DNA from: Diaporthe sp. PMI_573 | Lineage: Eukaryota; Ascomycota; Sordariomycetes; Diaporthales; Diaporthaceae | DNA: 64,000 nucleotides | Assembly: GCA_021399435.1 (NCBI GenBank) | Contig: JAJTUP010000004.1 | Location: forward strand, 124,001 to 188,000 | Direction of reading: 5' to 3' | In this document: piece after piece, positions 1-12,176 of the stretch | Layout: every line of letters starts with the position of its first letter | Numbering within the stretch: the stretch's first letter is position 1 | Notes under the pieces: model-generated | Database searches by the model: none | The model's input: only the letters and a program-made list of their open reading frames with translations | What the model was told of the DNA's origin: nothing | Made by a program: the position numbers and the translations under genes

Positions 1-2700
1 GTCCAGTGGCTATCCTGATTTCGATATGCCTGGAGATCACTCTTGTCCGCAGGCACAGGTCGAGTGCTTTGAGTCCTCAATACGGGGGTGACGGCTCCCT
101 CCGTTCCACAATCTCTGACCACACAGGAACTCATCACGGGACTTGGGAGGCCGGTGGCTCCGGCGAAGATGAGACCACCAACTACTTCCCGCAGCTCTTC
201 CTGTCGTAATCAAGCTGAGCGTGCCATTAGCCTTGGAGGAGTAGTTTGGAACACTCTTGTACCACGCTCAGGTGCGTTGTTTCTACAGGGTCCCGGATTG
301 GCGAAACTCTTCGATGGAGTTGTCCACGTCGTTTTGAACCTCAGCGTTCGACAGACCTCGCGAGCGGATCAAGTTTGTCGCAACGTGGACGATCATGGGT
401 GGCAAACGCACTCGGTAACGAATTTTCCAGCCTTGCTCGTCGGTCACTCCACCACTCGAGTTTGCATGGCCGCATGGCTCGGGGGCGCAGAAAGGGATTG
501 GAGCCCGAACTTCGCAACTCGCCCTTGGACATCTACGACACCAGCAAAGGCCGCCGCCGCACTGGCCTCGGTCCTTGGCCCAACAAGAATGCATTGGCTC
601 ATCCGGCAGGGCGGGTTTGCAGCTGGGCCCTGCAGGCAAGATGCAAATCACCGGGTGCTGCTCCGTCTTCGCACATTTGGGTTTCGCTGATACAAAGTCA
701 ATTTCCTTCCGTCCCCTCCCTACGGTAACATGTATGTAGGCGTACGGCTGGGTAGCAGGACTGCCGCGATAGACGCAAGGACAATTTATGAGCTGGTCAT
801 ACGTCGTGTGTCTTGAGCGCAATGATCGCTGTCTGACCAAGGTGTGGATATCAGGACCTGGTGGTGATGTTCGGGCATGAATGAAACGAAACATATGCGA
901 GTGGCTTGGATCCTGAGACGACAATCCGTGCTGAACTGAAGTCCGAATCCGGTTCGTCGGTGTACGTATATGCGCAAGATTGCGAGGCGGCACGCTGCTG
1001 TGGCAGCCCTCAGGCAGAGAGAGGATGAGGCCAGTCAATCCGACTCTGAAGGTTCGCCTAGACTGCCATTTCGTAGCGCCTAGAACTGCAGTCGACATGA
1101 GCCTGCTACGAAGCCCCCCTCCCCTCCGCGGTCTCGCTCGCACATAGCTGGGCATAGAGAGCAAACGGGTTGGCGGGTCGACACTTGAGCACTTCTGAGT
1201 TGACTGTGTTACAGCAGGCCGAACGAGGAACCCTGTGGACACCAAGTAGCTCATGCGCGCCGGCTCGACTGAAGTCGAATGTGCGGAGGAAATTCTGGCA
1301 GGAATGGGCAGGCTGCGGCCTGGACAAATACCGTCGTACAGGTTGTAGCATTCAGTACTTGTGGTCGGGGCTTTCGAGGGTGCTTCCCATAATGCATCGC
1401 CAGCGTATTTGACGACGGCCGCGGCCAGCACCGCCGACGGCTGTGGCGTCGAGCTCCACACGGTGTGACGGGTTGGGTTAGGGCTCATCGCGCGGAAGGT
1501 GCTGGGCGTGGGACCCTGGTGAGCAACGGGCAACATGACGGTGACCTCAGGCGGATGTACTCCGTACCAGACGACCCCAGTGGGTGTCTTTCATGGCCAA
1601 CCTGAGCCACTGCCTGGCCCCCACAACAAAAGTAGCCTGTGCCCCGTCCTGGCCTCCCCAGAATACTGTGTAGAATTTCTGGTCCTGAATCTCAAGAATG
1701 GTTCCATAGACTGTGCAGGCAAAGACGGCGTGTGAGGGTTGACGATGGACGTGTTGTGCCTGTCTCCTTCAATGTTGTCTCCCTGCCTCGTCGTTGGCAA
1801 GAGGTGGCTGGGCCGGATGGTGAAGCCCGATTCAATCACTTGCAAAGTGATCCATCCATCCACTCGCTCCCTGGCGGACCACGGGCAATAAGCCAACGTC
1901 GTATCAGAAAGCGGTTTCTGTGCGTGGCCCAGCCACCACATCGCCGGCACAGCCACCTGACTGGGGCCAGCAGTACCACAGTAGTGGCCGGAGCGCCCAT
2001 GACTGGCGCAGGAGCGACGAGATTGAGATTGATTGATCGAGCAGGTGGTTGATTGGCTTGTCGCTTTGGGAGCATGGTTGATTGATTTCCTTGTCAGCAC
2101 TGAAAATTGAGACGTCGCATCAGGCGGCCGGTGCCCAGGGTCGATGACTGAGACGGATGACTGTGGATTTCACGAAGAGGAGACTCTCGCAAGATGACGC
2201 CAACTTGAAGACGTGGATGCAGGAAAGGTACGTTCTCAGACGGTATGGCACGGTACGCGGCCTGGGGCAAGCTGCCTGCTGGATTTCCTAATCGGGCCAG
2301 GCAGGGTCCTAGCTGTGCTTTCCTTTCCAATTGAGCCTGGAGTTCCAGAACGTTGGTGGGTAGGTACCTAGGTATACTGATACAGAGGAACCAAACACAC
2401 TTGCACCGAGCTTTGGGACTGTTAAGGAAACACTTGGAATAATATGAAGGAAAAAAAGGAAAGAGAGATAAAAAAAAAAACGGCGACACGGCAGCTGAAG
2501 GCAATTGCACCCAAGCTGGCCTCATGTACCTCGTACACAGCAGACTGGGTGGGGAAGGTGCTGGCGCCCCCAGGTAGGTACCCAGCCGGGGCAGAGCAGC
2601 TGGACCTGGTTGATTGACGAGTGCTGTCAAGACGTGTGCCAGAGGAGGAAGCCTCTCCAAAAACGTGGCAGAATGAATGCCTAGCAATTTGCTGAAGACT
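1..2700. other. Gene-poor left edge, no supported gene
   Basis: No recognisable protein, RNA or repeat family was found here. Several open frames exist on both strands; the longest is a 417-codon frame on the minus strand (283-1536). Its translation is rich in S, R, P and H, shows no motif I know, and overlaps other open frames on the plus strand, so it is not called as a gene. A short palindromic run around TAGGTACCTA lies at 2361-2370. Confidence 0.5.
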
Positions 2701-3492
2701 GTGACTTCAATCTAAAATGTCCTAGGAGTCTGGTAGAGACCCAATGCAGTTGAATTGATGATGGCCTCCAGGGCTGAGGTGCTCGGTACTCGGTACATGC
2801 AAGACCACTGCTGCTATACATGTGTACTACATCAGGTACCTTGCCTCTGCGACAAGAGGAAGCTGCAACGGGAACACCTCGAGCTCTCGAAGCTTTTCCA
2901 CGCTAGGACAACGCTCGAGCCATTCTGTGCTCCCTGTCCTAAATGGCTAGCTACCTGTGCTGGAGACTTGAGATTGACACAGACAGAGAGAGAGATGGAT
3001 GAGAACAAAGAAAATTAAAAAAAGATTGTCCCCTACCCGCCTTCCTACACCAATCAGAGCAAAGAAAGCAGTGACTTGAGGATACCACCTTCCCTTGTCC
3101 ATCTTCATCAATCCATCTCTTAGTGCTGGTGCACCTGATTAGTCAGCCGATCTGAACCTCTCGGCCGATAGGCTGCCTGTCTTGCTGGGGTACAAACTGC
3201 AGATTGGCACAAGTACCTGCGACAAATTCAACCACGTCCTTGCACACCAGACTGACTACACCGCACACTACACACTACACACTGCAATCAACCATAATCA
3301 ACCATACCCTACACGGACGGCACTCATCGTGGCCAACAACTGCCTGGATTTGGTACCTTGATCCAAAAGGATACATGAGAGTAAGTACAGTACAACAACC
3401 ATCCACTTTGTCACTCAACCCATTCATTCAATTCACTGTCCATCCACCCTTTCACCCCTTCACCTGTTCAACCTGCCTGGTCAACCTGCCTG

Positions 3493-3530
3493 GTCTCTGC
3501 GTCTGCGTCTGTGTCTGCGTCTGTGTCTGC
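3493..3530. repeat. GTCTGC/GTCTGT hexamer microsatellite
   Basis: About six tandem hexamers alternating between GTCTGC and GTCTGT, read directly from the sequence. It lies in gene-free DNA. Confidence 0.85.
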
Positions 3531-3978
3531 GCCAGTGTCGGGCTGGTCGATTGCCTCTTGTTACCGCCCTTTTGCTGCCTGCTGTATCCTGCCCTGCTCC
3601 TGGCTCCTGGCTCCTGGCTCCTCGCATCCGCAGAGCCGCATCTCCCATGTATGTACCAAGTACATTCTACGACATCCAGCATCGACAACCAGCACCAGCA
3701 CCAGCATTGATATTGGCATCCGACACAATGCCCTCTGGACTTGGACTGGGGCCATGACAATGATCATAATCATGGCCACCCACTGCGACTTTTGCGTGGC
3801 CCTCCCCGTTTGACAGTCAGCGGCCCGCCAACCAGAAATCTCAAGAACGGTTGACGGCCTGCCCCATCCTCACTCTGAGAAGCAGGAAATGCTTGCTGCT
3901 CGCCTCGCCTCGTCTTCTGGACAGGTGACATGGCAAGTCCTTCTCTGGTTTCGCCTTGGGCCCAGCACCAGCACCCAC

Positions 3979-4011
3979 CAGCAGCAGCCCAGCAGCAGCC
4001 CAGCAGCAGCC
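3979..4011. repeat. Three perfect 11-mer tandem copies
   Basis: The 11-mer CAGCAGCAGCC occurs three times in a row without mismatch. It lies in gene-free DNA upstream of the Myb-region genes. Confidence 0.9.
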
Positions 4012-4965
4012 ACGGCTCGCAGGCGTGTCCTTTGTCAGGTCATTGGCGTCGTCAAGGCTGGCAAGTGCAGACGGAGGCACCTCCGCGCCAGCACTAGTCG
4101 CCCTCGCCCTCGCCTGATTCGATGTTGAACATTTCGGGGGCCAACGCCGGCAGAACCGCTAAGCCCTGGCAACATCGCACCACACCATCAACACCACGTT
4201 AATATCTGCTATGCTGTGCTGTGCTATGCCATGCCGACAAGACCAACGAGACGGAAGAACACCAACCTGCATCTTGACGAGACGAGCACCAGTCCTGCTT
4301 CAACACTGCGCAACTCCAACAATAACTCCGACACACAACTCTACACACGGCTCGGCACGGCACGTCACGACAACGACACGACACGACACGACTCAACGAA
4401 GACCTTTCCCGATCATCCCGCCGATCGGCCTGGCTCTCGCATTTTCTGCCGTCTGCCTTTTCTGCCGCCCCTCCCCACCCCCCGGTCGTGTCAGAGCCAG
4501 CCGGAGCCAACCATCACCGCCTGCACCCCACAAAAAAGTCTGCCGTCGCCACTTTATTTTTTTTCGGCCCTGGGAGATTCTGTCTTCTATTTCTGTTCTG
4601 CCCGCCTACTGAACCGAGCCCTGCCGCCCGAACTGCAGCTGCGCTCAATCCCAAACCGTGTTGGACCAGGGCTTTGCTACCAAGCAGGGGCGCCTTCTTC
4701 CCGTGAGTTGGGGGTGTGTAGGGCGCGGTGAGACGGAGAGAGGGCGAGGTTTAGACGAAGGAGGGCATTAGGCAAGAGAAAAGTCCAGAAAAAAAGAAAG
4801 AAAAAAAGGGAAGACAACAGACAAAACACACACATACACACTGGTACTTGAGGACTTCCAGGGTGCATCGGCCACAACCGGCCATACCGTGCCGTACCCC
4901 CAGCCAGTCTTGTCAGATACTACACTACACCACCTGCAAAATTGGATCGTCCTCGCCTGCGCCTC

Positions 4966-5643
4966 ATGCAGATGCAGGCGCCACCGGCACCCATGGCAAG
5001 CTATCCTAGCTTTCCGTCTGCGCTCGAGCCGCAGAAACCCCAGCAGCCAGGACAGCTCGCACCACAACCACCAGCGCCTCAGCACCACCAGCTAGGTTAT
5101 TACTTTCCGGTGGGCGAGTTTCTTGTCAATCTCGCAGCCACTGAAGCCGGCCCCGGCCCTGGCCCTGGTCAACATTTCAATCTCAGTGGCAACCCCGATG
5201 CCGATCTGGGTGCCCTAAACCACACTTACTGGCCTGCCCACGTCGCCAACAGCCCGTCCTTTCCACCTCCATCCTCCGTGCCACAGGAAGAAGTACTTCG
5301 CCATCTCACCAAACCCAGCCTTCATCATCATCCGGTCGGTCAGCACAGCGCGACACTGCCTCGCTCCCAGGGCTCCCTCTGCCCTTACACACTCTCCGTT
5401 CTCTTCTATCACCACCCCCTTTCTTCTCTTGCTCTCTCACGCGTCCTCAATCGTCCTCTCGTTGTGCGCGCATCTGGCAATCAAGCGGCACCACATACGT
5501 ACGTACGTACATCTGGCTGACAGTCTGCGCGACGCGCAACCAAAATTTTAGGCGATGCAGCAGTGGCAGGTCGGCCCCATGCCGGGCAACTACGCCCAGG
5601 CGTACCAACAGCCCAACTCCACCAACCACACAGATGGTTTCAA
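4966..5643 (+). CDS. Possible P/Q-rich coding segment, partial
   Basis: An open frame from the ATG at 4966 encodes a proline- and glutamine-rich, non-repetitive sequence. A plausible intron follows (weak donor at 5293, acceptor ending at 5551). The second exon, 5552-5643, begins A-M-Q-Q-W-Q and ends at a strong GTGAGT donor in phase 2. The composition resembles the N-termini of fungal transcription regulators and of the Myb gene downstream, but no acceptor upstream of that gene (7255-7497) restores its frame, so a simple join is not supported. An acceptor at 5716 would give a serine-rich continuation to a stop near 6079. No homologue is recognised, and the segment could be untranslated leader. 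Confidence 0.3.
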
Positions 5644-5716
5644 GTGAGTAACTACCCGCCTCTCTTGTACCTCCCTCGTATCGAGCACTCCCCCAGCAGA
5701 CCACCACCCGTCCAGG

Positions 5717-7497
5717 TGTCATTCTCCCCCTACTTCCCAATCCCCCCAGTCGCCATGTCCTGAGAGCTCGATTCGCAAGGAAAAGCCAAGCTCCAGCTCC
5801 AGCTCCCGCCCCAGCTCCCCAGCTCCCGCTCCAGTGCTCGTGCTCCCGCTTGTCCCCCCTACTGCGCCAGCTCGTATTCCACATGTTACTTTTCTTCTTC
5901 TTCTCATTCGTCGCGCCTTGCGCCTGCTTCTGCGCCCAAGGCTGGCTGGCAGTCCCGCCATGCAATTCTGGGTATACTCTCAAAGCAAGCTCTCCCTCTC
6001 TCGTCTTAAATGGGCTGCCGGCCTCGACCAGGTCAGACCAGATCAGACCAGACCTGTCACTGCCAAATGGGTTCTATGATCTATGGACTCGGAGCTCTGG
6101 ACGAGAAGCAATTACGGTTTGACCGTCGACAGGCTCGGCCGAAAAGTTTGCTTGCGTGCGTTGCATGCCTTGCCGGCTGAATTTTGCTCTGTCCAAGTGC
6201 ATCCCCTGCCAATTGGGACTGAGGCTTGTGCCATGGAACCCCGAAGGGGGAGAACCTGCTCGGTGGCTTGCGAACAGGTCCCGGGTACCTTGGGAGGGTC
6301 TCTCTGTCTGACCGCCTGCCGTCCTCGCCCTAGCGGGTTGCCCTGTTCGTTTTCCTGCCCTGTCCAGCCTGCGTCCCATCTGATCTGAGATATGTACCCT
6401 ATGTACCCCGTCACATATCTCGCTTGTCCCGTCCTGATCCCTCTCCGTTCTCTCACTCTGCTCACCTCCTCCCTCCGTGCCGTCATCATCCTCCACACCT
6501 ACCTCTCCCTGCCTGGTCCTCCCCCCCTCCCTACAACGTTTGTCACGAACAAGCATGGGCATGACACCAGACCGTGGGCGACGCAGGAAAGCACTCATCA
6601 CCGCATAATCCTCAGACACGGACAAGCTGCTCTCTCTCTCTCTCTCTCCATCGCTGTCAACGCCGCCGGGCAAAGTCAGGGTCAAAGGGCGCCTCAGGCT
6701 GTCAGGTATCGATCGATATCGGGCGTGTGTGTCTCTGTCGGTACCGGGACTGCCTCCAGTAGCATACAAACGCTGGAGCCGTTGGGACCACCGGAACCTT
6801 CCCATTGTCGGGATAGTCCCCACAGTTGGCAAAACTCCAGTCCCAGTCCAAGCCCAGGTCACCCCCCGCGGATGAACGAGCCCAGCTCGCGCCCAAGCTC
6901 CCTGCCCCCCTGCCCCCAGCCTCCCACCCCCCCCCCCAAAATAACCAGCCTAGAGCTGTTTGTTCCCGCGTTCGCGCCTGCTCCACCATTCCACAAGGTC
7001 CCGGCCGACCCACGGGTTCCCAAGCTTTGAAGGTCGGGCTGAGGCGGCGGTTGCCCTGCGTGCTGTGCTTGCTTGCTTGCTTCTTGCTGAGGCTCCCTCT
7101 TCCCCTTCCACACACAACAACCCTGTGTGTACCGGCTCCGACTCTTGACTCTACATCTACATCCACATCTACTTCACTACTCTACCTCTACCTCCGCCTC
7201 TTGTCTCGCTACCTCTGCCGAATACATCCTCGTCCTTGACCCCCGGACCCTCTTTTGATACCTCGACCGGCGATTGCTGTCGGTCTATTGTTCACGTCAT
7301 CCTCCGCGTCTCGCGTTCTCTCTTGTTCCCTCCCTCGCCCACGCACGCACCCAGGCTGTTTGCTATCTATCGCGCCTCGCTACTTGCCTGCTTTGTTTGG
7401 TCCACTCGACGCGACATCCCCCCACCCTCGGGGTAATTCCTCGTCTTTAACCGCCTTAACTGCACCTTCCCATCCTCGTCTCGTCAAAGTCTCCTCA
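5717..7497. other. Gene-free leader or intergenic DNA before the Myb gene
   Basis: The DNA is pyrimidine-rich on the plus strand towards the Myb start and contains a TC run at 6630-6648 and short CAGACCAGAT-type repeats near 6031-6053. Frames that are open here (for example 262 codons on the minus strand, 6074-6862) have low-complexity translations without motifs. It may hold the promoter and a long 5' leader of the Myb gene. Confidence 0.45.
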
Positions 7498-8883
7498 ATG
7501 AAGAAGCGAAACGAGCTCCAGCCGTCATGGCCGCCTCAACCCCAACAAGCGATGCCGATGCAGACGCAACAACAATCGCCTTTTGCTAACACGCCTGCTT
7601 GGGGTTATAGCGCCCAACACCAGTATGCTCAGCCCGACATGAACCGCCGCAACGATTCCATGGACTACAGGACATATGCCGCCGCCCAACCACACGCCCA
7701 GGCCGCCCAGGCACAGGCCCAGGCCCAGGCACAGGCACAGGCCCAGGCTCAGCACCATCAGCAGCAGCAACAACAGCATCACCCGAGCGCGATTCAGCCC
7801 CCGATCCCCGTGTCGCAGCACGCTGCTCAGCAGCAGCAGCACGTGCCGCAGCACGTTCAGCATCCCCAGCATGTTCAACAACATCCGCAGCAGCAACAAC
7901 AGCAGCAGCAGCAGCACGCCCAGCACCTCGCCCAGCAGCCCCAGCAGGGTTCGCCGGCCCAGCAGCACGTCCAGCAGCAACACGTCCAGCCGCAACACGT
8001 CCAGCCGCAACATGTCCAGCACGCGCCGCAGTCGACCTCTGTCCAGCCCCAACAGGTCCATCAGCAGCCTCCGCAGCAGCCGACCCCCCAGCCTGCCCCG
8101 GCTCCGACCCCGGCCCCGGCTCCCAACAGGCGCAAGCGTGCCGCACCAGCGCCCGCTGCGCCGACTCCGACCGCCCCGGTGGTGGCCCCTCCACAGCCTG
8201 TTCAGACCCCCGTTCAGCAGGCCCCCCAGATCGCGACACCCGTTCCCGTGCCCACGCCTCCTGCTCCGATAAACGTCCCGACGCAGCCTGCTACCCCTGT
8301 CGACAACGCCCAGCCCGCCGTGCAGGCCCCTCCGGCCAAGAAGAGCCGGACGAATACACCATGGACGCCAGCGGAGGAGCTGCGCCTGAAACAGATGAGG
8401 GACTCCGGTTCCAGCTGGGCTGAGATTGCCAAGGTATGCCCTTTGATGCTAGGCGGGGAACGCATTGGTCGTGGGAGTCAACCGCTGATTACTTTGTCCC
8501 ACAGACCTTTCCGGCGAGAACGGAGGGCAGTGTCAAGAAACACTGGTACAAGGACATGCATTACGCAGAGTTTGCCGAGGATGAGGTACGCGGCGCGAGC
8601 GCCCCGGCGACAACCCTTCCCCCCAATGCTACGTGCCAAGCATGCTGACTGTGAACCCTGCAGAGCGCGGCGTTGATGAGTGCGATCAAGGAGTACGAGA
8701 ACAACAAGTGGAAGGTTATCGGACAGAAGGTTGGCAAGCCTGCAAAGGCTTGCGAGCAGTATGCCAAGGAGCACTTTCCAGGTAGGCACCCGCGGAACAA
8801 TCCCCCAGGACCATCCTCGACTGGTGACGCGAGACTGACACTGCCTGTTTACAGATCTCTTCAACCCTGCGAAGCGTGGCTAG
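7498..8883 (+). CDS. Q-rich Myb/SANT-domain DNA-binding protein
   Basis: Four exons: 7498-8433, 8505-8585, 8664-8781, 8855-8883, giving 387 residues. The first 280 residues are low complexity: a QA dipeptide run, several poly-Q/H blocks and P/V-rich linkers. The C-terminus holds two Myb/SANT-like repeats. The first (about 285-335) has W-T-P-A-E-E...W-A-E-I-A-K and V-K-K-H-W; the second (about 340-380) has W-K-V-I-G-Q-K-V and a Y-A-K-E-H ending. The repeats are encoded across all three introns and the frame closes only with this splicing, which supports the model. Myb/SANT pairs of this type bind DNA or chromatin, so a nuclear regulator is inferred; the target is unknown. The start is the first ATG in the exon 1 frame. 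Several kilobases of gene-free DNA flank it on both sides, as is common for fungal developmental regulators. Confidence 0.85.
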
Positions 8884-9370
8884 GAGCCGTCACCACAACA
8901 ACCAAGTGTGGCGAAGAATCGCGAGGCTGGGAAGAGTCCCACACCCCTCAGCACGAATCCAAAGCCGGACCCGAATCTACACCATCCTGTACCCGCTCTA
9001 CCTGTCTTTTCAAGTCCGTACAGCCAGCGCCCACGCAGCCATGAGCCCCAGAGCTCGGATCCCAAGCCTCCACACCCGCAGTCGGAGAGTCAGCTTGGGA
9101 CCCCGGCGGCGATGGACCCAGACCGTCGCACGTAGCCTGCTGGGGTTTGACAGCACCTGGGATTGTGTTGTCTCACCAAGCCCCCCCCCCGGACGCCCAG
9201 CCACCCGGGCGGGCTGTGCTCCGGTTGGCTTCGTACCTTGTTGACCGTTCTGAACACCGAATCATCGCACGTGCCTTTTGAAGGAGCGAGGAGCTGGCTG
9301 TTGGGCGCTTGGGGAAGGCCGACGCAAGAACCGTGACGATATGCACCCCTTAATGCCTCGATGACGTTTT

Positions 9371-9404
9371 TGTGTCTGTATGTGTGTGTGTCTGTGTGTG
9401 TGTC
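9371..9404. repeat. Imperfect GT microsatellite
   Basis: A TGTGTG run interrupted by single C residues, read directly. Confidence 0.85.
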
Positions 9405-10340
9405 CAGGTTGGGCATGTTTTCTTTTTCTTCCCTCTTCTCTTCTCGGCGTCGGCTCGATGGGCGAGGTTTCCTTGTCACGATTGGTCCTTGGTCTTTGGT
9501 CAACATCATAGCCCATGCTCTCTTATTATTTTCATGGGGACAGAATCCATGTGCTGCAAGTCTCGAACATATCCAAAGCAATGCGTGGTCGGCACGGCAA
9601 GGCGCGTGGGTGCAACATAATCACATAACCGCGCATTCACCAACGAACACTCACACTCACACACGGAGCTTTTCCTGCGGCGTTGTAGGTCTCTGGACGA
9701 GCAGGATGGAGGAGATGGGGAGGTGGGGACAGCGACGGGTGGCCTGGTGGGATCTTCTGACCAAAGGCAGGCGACCCGAGGAGGGAGTGGTAATTATGTC
9801 GGTGAAAGATGGGGCTCTGGCTTCTGGCTGGTGGAGGAGGGTGGCATGGGAGGTTGGCAAGTACTATTTTGTTACGGATGTCGAACAGGGGGAAGGGGAA
9901 ACTGGCTGCGGGGAGATTGTGATGACTGGCTTATTCTTACGAAAGGCGGACGAGGTGGTGGACTCGTTTTGATGAAGGGAACCTTTATACCCCCGGCCAA
10001 TATACTGCTTGAAATTCCTCTGGCAATGGCCTCGTGTGTTGAGCACCGCTGTGAGGGTTGATGATGCGATGTTGTGTCGCACGTGACGGGAGGTGCAGGC
10101 AACCCAAACTGAAGATTGGTTCTTGGGAGCGGAACTGAGGGCATGGTATGTAATGTACGTACATGTTATATGTACAGTACAGTGGTCTGCGGCATAGTAG
10201 AGTAGATATAGTAGGTACATGAGGGACATGTCAATGGACGGCGTTGGACCTTGTGGGTTCTTGCAGGTGGCCCACGGCCCAGGAGTGTGGGATGGGATGG
10301 GACGGGCTTGGCCCGGACAGGGGGGGGGCGAAGCTATAGC

Positions 10341-10361
10341 CAGGCCAGGCCAGGCCAGGCC
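10341..10361. repeat. CAGGC pentamer microsatellite
   Basis: About four tandem CAGGC units in gene-free DNA. Confidence 0.85.
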
Positions 10362-10420
10362 GGGGTGGTTGGGCCGAAGTACTGTGTACCGGCAGGATGA
10401 GGTGGATGGCGGCAGGGTTT

Positions 10421-10448
10421 GATGATGATGATGACGACGACGACGACG
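10421..10448. repeat. GAT to GAC trinucleotide run
   Basis: Four GAT units followed by about five GAC units, outside any supported gene. Confidence 0.85.
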
Positions 10449-11254
10449 GTTGCTACTCTCTCGACATGGACGAGACCGGACTGTTGCCTTTGGGTGCCTA
10501 CAGTCCATACCCGTGCAAGCCAGACACGATAGCTAGTTGTGCTGTGGGAGTTGGGTTTCCTCTGTATGTATCTAGGTATTTTAAGTGTCTCTACCCAATT
10601 AGGCTGTCCCGGTGTTGTGGAGCCATGGCGTACTTCAAGTGTGTAAAGAAGCTAGCAAGGGAAGAAGCAGTGTACTGTCACGTGTGCTGCAATGCATGTG
10701 AAAAGATGGTACACTAGGCACTGACTGGACTGTAAGTCTGTACTTGGTGTACGGTGTTGATCGAATTGTGACGCTGCGATACATTGTACTTGGGAGGTAC
10801 GGCTCAGGGTCTGAGCACTTTGAGCCACTGTGGAGAGAATATGGATACTGAGTAAGAGATATAGGTGCGGCGTTTATATTGTGGTATCGGCGTCGGGACA
10901 AGGAACAAGGGCCAAGAGAGGAGGACTTTGGTATGAACATGGGCATGGACATGGATGGCAGAGATTGAGGCGGAGATGAGGGTGATTGATGATGGGCAGA
11001 TGAAGAAATGGCAGAGAGAGAGAGAGACAACAGCCAGACCAGACGGGCCAGACGGGAGCACAGGTCAGCTGGACAGGCACTCACCTATTGGTCAATTGCT
11101 GTGGGCAGACTCGTGTCATGTGTTTGTTCCCCGGCAGTGTCGTGCCGTCAAAGCTTCCAGTCAGGTGCTGGGCAAACAAGCTCACCAAGGTTTCGGCTGT
11201 GGGTGATCTTTGAGGGGGAGGGGCGCCAATTGGGTTTTGCACAGATAGATGCAG

Positions 11255-11320
11255 GTTCATGTTCATGTTCATGTTCATGTGCAGGTGCAGGTGCAGGTGC
11301 AGGTGCAGGTGCAGGTGCAG
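11255..11320. repeat. Hexamer array, 4 x GTTCAT then 7 x GTGCAG
   Basis: Eleven contiguous hexamers with no mismatch: four GTTCAT copies (11255-11278) followed immediately by seven GTGCAG copies (11279-11320). It keeps open frames on both strands but has no recognisable gene context. Confidence 0.95.
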
Positions 11321-12176
11321 GGGCTGGTGCAGTTGCAGGACCGTTTTCCCTAGCATTTATCTCTTCCTTTTTTCTTTTTTGATGTACATATATGAGTTGA
11401 GGTATTATAAGTTTACAGCACAGCAGTCAGTCAGCCGATGGACCGGGTCCCCACACACACCCCTTCTATAATCCCCCCTTCTCCCTATCCTCACATTGGC
11501 ATGTCCTCTGGCCACCCTGCCAACCTCCCCCGTGGCCTTTCCTCAATCGAGTCAAGCTCCCTTTCGTATCGAGCTCCCGGTGTGGGCCAAGCAGGGAGTT
11601 GGTTCGTCGATCCTCGCGTCCTTGTTCTGGGGGAAGGGGGGTTAGTTCAGTCTCTTTCCCCAGGGGTCTCCCCTTTCAGCCTTTGTGGATTGGAGGAATG
11701 GGCGCGTCAATGGGTGGATGAATGGATGGGATGGATGGATGGACGGTTCGGTGTTTTTTTTCCCTGGGTGATAATGCTCTGCTGTTATTTTCCATTCTTC
11801 GCCCCCCGCCCGTCGTACTTTTTGTCGGCTGTTGGATGCTTGGTTTGCCGTCTCCCTTCGTCAACACTCATCCTCATCCCACATCGCCCTCACTCTCGTT
11901 ATTGCGTACCACGCACGGCCAGTCGTTGAGTCACTCAGTTGTCAAGACAGAGTGGACAGATCCAGCTCAGAACACCCTCGTTTTAGATCACGGCCGACTG
12001 TGCCTTCTCATCCAGGCGACACCAAAAAGGCAGTCAGTCAGTCAGTCACACCTGCACCTGCAATTGCAGACCAGTAGTGTTACTTGCTGCTTGCCTTCCC
12101 GCACCAGCGTCACGCCACGTCCAACCACAACAGACACACATCGCCAATCATCGCCAGCTGCAAGACATATCCAAAC

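Larger units (their letters stand above)
2701..4965. other. Microsatellite-rich, gene-free DNA
   Basis: This stretch carries many short tandem repeats: ACACT units near 3263-3283, GTCTGC/GTCTGT units at 3493-3530, CTCCTGG units near 3595-3622, three perfect 11-mers at 3979-4011 and CGACA units near 4366-4392. No protein-coding signal was recognised. Its position upstream of a Q/P-rich coding segment and a Myb-type regulator suggests promoter or long-leader DNA, which is inference only. Confidence 0.5.
8884..12176. other. 3.3 kb gene-free DNA with many microsatellites
   Basis: No coding sequence was recognised between the Myb gene and the GH16 gene. The region holds a GT run (9371-9404), CCAGG units (10341-10361), a GAT/GAC run (10421-10448), an 11-unit hexamer array (11255-11320), GATG units (about 11723-11745) and CAGT units (12031-12048). 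Long open frames such as 9361-9972 and 11438-11929 are low-complexity and lack motifs. Confidence 0.5.

Noticed and set aside
283..1536. 417-codon open frame on the minus strand
   Set aside because: Motif-free, compositionally odd translation overlapping several plus-strand frames; nothing but length supports it.
7255..7497. Upstream extension of the Myb frame beyond the ATG at 7498
   Set aside because: The frame is open but pyrimidine-rich and lacks an earlier ATG with coding character; no acceptor in the right phase links it to upstream exons.
7525..8239. Long antisense frames over the Myb poly-Q region
   Set aside because: CAG/CAA repeats read as Leu- or Ala-rich frames on the other strand; no independent support.
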